Shown piece by piece: positions 6,761 to 8,609 of a stretch of DNA of 8,609 nt. Location of the stretch: the NCBI GenBank assembly GCA_012799545.1, contig JAAZLA010000056.1, forward strand, positions 1 to 8,609, written 5' to 3'. Under the pieces are notes generated by a model that worked only from the letters and a program-made list of their open reading frames with translations, did no database searches and had not been told where the DNA came from. This DNA is from Treponema sp. (lineage in GTDB: Bacteria; Spirochaetota; Spirochaetia; Treponematales; Treponemataceae). Both the position numbers and the translations under genes were made by a program. Position 1 is the stretch's first letter, and each line of letters opens with the position of its first letter.

Positions 6761-7138
6761 ATGAAAATAAAACAGATAGCAAGTCTTATACTTCTTTGCC
6801 TCTTTCTTTTTTCTTGCACAAGTGTTCCCAAAACGGCGCCCACGGATGCAAGTGTTGAAGACCTCACCTTGCTTGCTCAAAATAGCCTCGATGTGTCAAA
6901 TTACAAGGCTGCGGAATTTTACTATCAAACGATCCTAAACCGTTATGGCTCCGATCTTTCAGTAGCCGTTGCTGCCGAATACGAGATAGCTCACATTCGC
7001 ATTAAACAAAAAAAATGGAACGATGCAAAAGAAAGACTCGAAACGATACTTGATTATTACGACAGTGATGCGGCAGAATATTTAGCTCCGCACTACAAGG
7101 TGCTTGCAGAAATTGACTATGCAAAAATCCCAAAATAA
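6761..7138 (+). CDS. Small TPR-like lipoprotein
   Basis: I place the start at ATG 6761 (125 residues). From there the protein begins MKIKQ, runs into a hydrophobic stretch (6-17) and reaches a lipobox LFSC with the lipidation cysteine at C19, a normal type II signal peptide. In-frame ATGs at 6713 and 6737 would add a polar leader and lack a well-placed ribosome site. The mature part has a short linker (20-32). Paired helices follow at about 34-63 and 68-100 with tetratricopeptide-like spacing (A-x-x-Y-Y and A-x-x-x-L patterns), then a final helix at 103-120. The shape resembles a fragment of BamD- or CpoB-type TPR lipoproteins, which act in outer-membrane assembly or the cell envelope, but it is far shorter than BamD. 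It lies 4 bp after the Cys-rich gene's stop, so translation is probably coupled. A strong terminator follows. Confidence 0.85.
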   Translation: MKIKQIASLILLCLFLFSCTSVPKTAPTDASVEDLTLLAQNSLDVSNYKAAEFYYQTILNRYGSDLSVAVAAEYEIAHIRIKQKKWNDAKERLETILDYYDSDAAEYLAPHYKVLAEIDYAKIPK

Positions 7139-7160
7139 GTAAGAGAAAAACATGAGAGCG

Positions 7161-7207
7161 TAAAAAGAAAGACCACAGCAATAAGTGGTCTTTCTTTTTA
7201 TTTTTTT
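7161..7207. terminator. Bidirectional intrinsic terminator
   Basis: Bases 7161-7176 and 7185-7200 form a perfect 16-bp inverted repeat around an 8-base loop (AGCAATAA). The inner GACCAC/GTGGTC part is the GC-rich stem. The outer A5/T5 arms give a U-run on either strand, and the T-run continues on the plus strand to 7207. It ends the rightward lipoprotein unit and, read the other way, the vWA gene, whose TAA (7200-7198) lies within the outer stem. Confidence 0.9.
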
Positions 7208-8394
7208 GCAGTATCATCAGGTAAGATAATAGCATCAATTACTATATTTTTCTCCCTTGCAAGCCCTTCGATCAAGTCCTTCGTTGCACGAATGGTATAA
7301 CCACGCGGCGTTGGATGTGGAGGAGCATCTCCTATGAGAATCACTTTTCGCTCCGCGCTCATATCCCAGTCATAAAATTCGATACTGGCGTATAAGGCTT
7401 CCCAAACCGCCTCAGAAATATCGCCACCGGGATTCCCAACGATATTTATTGCAAGGATTTCATCTAAAAAAACTTCTATATCGGACGTAAAATCATAAAA
7501 TTTTACGGGAAGATTTTTATACCTATAATTGTCTACATAGTCGCGATACAATAAAAGCCCGTATCGTACATTTTCAAAGTCTTCAAAAGCGCTAAGCAAT
7601 AGTGGCACTAGTTCTTCTTGTATTGCAAGAATATCGTCCTTCATGCTTCCCGTTGTATCAATTGCAAAAACAATGTCCACGTGACTTTTGTTTTTAATAC
7701 GCGCTAAAGATTTAAGCACATCACTAGCGAGGCTTTCAGGACCACGAGAATAGATAAAAAAACCCTCGTTTAATGCTGCTATTTCCTCAAAGGCAGCCAC
7801 CGCAACAGGATTATAATCATCAGTTAAAACAATCTCTTCTTCTTCAGGCTCGTTTTCAATTTTTTTTGGAATAAAGTTAAACATAAAAGGATTATCCAAA
7901 AAATCTGAACCCTCATAGTCTGCATAGGGCTTTGTAAAGGTGCGAATACTTATAAAGGTTCCCTTTTGAATCTGCACTACACCGTTTCGAGACCAAGGAT
8001 AGCCAAACTCCATACGCTCAGGAATATAGATATGAAAAGAAGAGCCAAAGTCAGCATCTGCTTCCGGTGTTGAATCAATTAAACTATAGCGACTTGTAGG
8101 TGAATCTAAAAAAGCCCCATCGAGCATACGCTTTTCATCTCCGTTAATCGCATTCCATTCCAAGGCTCGGTAGGCATAATTGTCAGCCATTCCATCGAGG
8201 GTTTTTGTTGTTTCAGTCAATAAAACCGAAGCGACACCATCTTTTTGCCTAATAAATAAATGATAGCCTCCCTCTTCTGCCGGAACAAGCCGTAAATCAT
8301 CTTTTGTAAGGCTCAAATCTTGCGCAAAAAACTCTAGACCATTAAAAAAAACAAGAAAAAAAAGCACTTTTTTTATAAAATTACGTATATCCAT
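7198..8394 (-). CDS. Exported von Willebrand factor A-domain protein
   Basis: The protein has 398 residues. It opens with a type I signal peptide: charged MDIRNFIKK, a hydrophobic stretch (10-19) and a likely cut after FFA (24). No lipobox is seen. Residues 26-175 are probably beta-rich and match no domain I know. An acidic linker follows (ENEPEEEE, 180-187), then a vWA domain from about 238. The MIDAS metal site is visible: DTTGS (D246, T248, S250), NPGGDISEA (D325) and IGDAPPH (D356). These resemble the vWA branch with GGGD-x-PE and DAPPH motifs. Such domains usually bind protein ligands through Mg2+; the ligand here is unknown. The domain stops about 10 residues after its last hydrophobic strand (IVIDAIIL), so the usual final helix seems short or missing. 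No Shine-Dalgarno precedes the ATG, but the signal peptide supports this start. It converges on the lipoprotein gene and diverges from the gene at 8440. Confidence 0.88.
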   Translation of the reverse strand: MDIRNFIKKVLFFLVFFNGLEFFAQDLSLTKDDLRLVPAEEGGYHLFIRQKDGVASVLLTETTKTLDGMADNYAYRALEWNAINGDEKRMLDGAFLDSPTSRYSLIDSTPEADADFGSSFHIYIPERMEFGYPWSRNGVVQIQKGTFISIRTFTKPYADYEGSDFLDNPFMFNFIPKKIENEPEEEEIVLTDDYNPVAVAAFEEIAALNEGFFIYSRGPESLASDVLKSLARIKNKSHVDIVFAIDTTGSMKDDILAIQEELVPLLLSAFEDFENVRYGLLLYRDYVDNYRYKNLPVKFYDFTSDIEVFLDEILAINIVGNPGGDISEAVWEALYASIEFYDWDMSAERKVILIGDAPPHPTPRGYTIRATKDLIEGLAREKNIVIDAIILPDDTAKK

Positions 8395-8424
8395 ATTTTT
8401 TATATCGGCTTTTTTTTACTTTTA

Positions 8425-8433
8425 TGTTATACT
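8425..8433 (+). promoter_or_regulatory. Extended -10 promoter of the right-edge gene
   Basis: TGTTATACT holds TATACT (8428-8433) with TG one base upstream, the extended -10 pattern. No convincing -35 box is present, as is usual for such promoters. Transcription should begin 6-8 bases after 8433, at or next to the GTG at 8440. On the other strand TATAAC (8431-8426) overlaps it and could serve the vWA gene, although that match is weaker. Confidence 0.6.
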
Positions 8434-8439
8434 TAGCAC

Positions 8440-8609
8440 GTGGAAGCTAAAAAAAAGATACATATAGATGATTTTACTCCTGTCAATGTTGAAGAATTTT
8501 ATGATATAGAACAATCAGAAAATGCATTCTCAACAGATATTGTTTTTTTAACAGACCATGAGTCATCTTTAATTCAACTTGTCTCAGATAGACTAAAAAC
8601 AATTTCTCC
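8440..8609 (+). CDS. Unknown protein, 3'-truncated by window edge, GTG start
   Basis: The frame is open from GTG 8440 to the end of the window, 56 codons. An in-frame TAG lies at 8434-8436, separated from the GTG only by CAC. No other ATG, GTG or TTG occurs in this frame early enough to serve, so the GTG is the only plausible normal start. The first residues are charged (EAKKKIHIDDF), followed by an acidic stretch (VEEFYDIEQSENAF) and then a more ordered-looking part (DIVFLTDHESSLIQLV). There is no signal peptide. I do not recognise the family, and the visible part is too short to name a domain. No Shine-Dalgarno precedes the GTG, which agrees with a leaderless message. It is divergent from the vWA gene, with 45 bp between start codons. 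Confidence 0.65.
   Translation, partial: MEAKKKIHIDDFTPVNVEEFYDIEQSENAFSTDIVFLTDHESSLIQLVSDRLKTIS

Noticed and set aside
8400..8405. TATAAA on the minus strand directly before the vWA start as a promoter for a leaderless vWA message
   Set aside because: It has no -35 or TG extension and lies in a T/A-run, so the match may be chance; the evidence is weaker than for the gene at 8440.

Overview
The window looks like chromosome of an AT-leaning, diderm-like bacterium. A spirochaete of the Treponema type is my best guess. It rests on the overall style (long homopolymer A/T runs, a lipoprotein with a loose lipobox, a secreted vWA protein, a Cys-rich small protein that resembles ones I associate with treponemes) and not on a diagnostic marker. 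There are no rRNA or tRNA genes, insertion sequences, CRISPR arrays or phage genes. I found no clearly undescribed multi-gene system. The most unusual points are gene junctions and regulatory geometry.

Layout. Positions 1-486 (+) are the 3' part of a KDPG aldolase gene (eda) that enters from the left. Its last 39 bp overlap, tail to tail, the end of a minus-strand operon. That operon reads leftward from a promoter near 6240-6268 in the order argC, argJ, argB, argD, then a family 1 glycoside hydrolase (GH1). The four arg genes convert N-acetylglutamate to ornithine: ArgB phosphorylates it, ArgC reduces it, ArgD transaminates it, and ArgJ moves the acetyl group back to glutamate. ArgB carries the N-terminal helix and C-terminal signature of arginine-inhibited enzymes, so feedback probably acts there. 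The GH1 start codon overlaps the argD stop (ATGA), so a sugar hydrolase is translationally tied to ornithine synthesis.

The 197-bp gap at 6212-6408 is a divergent promoter region. The argC promoter points left. A strong extended -10 promoter points right, into a two-gene unit: a six-cysteine small protein (6409-6756) and, 4 bp later, a TPR-like lipoprotein (6761-7138). Two perfect 10-bp palindromes flank the rightward promoter and are candidate regulator sites.

That unit ends at a perfect 16-bp inverted repeat (7161-7200) that can terminate both strands. The repeat also contains the stop codon of the converging gene, an exported vWA-domain protein (8394-7198, minus). Beyond it, a divergent gene starts at GTG 8440 and runs off the right edge. 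It has an in-frame stop one codon before the GTG and an extended -10 box placed so that transcription should begin at or next to the start codon, which implies a leaderless mRNA.

No stretch longer than about 200 bp lacks a gene.
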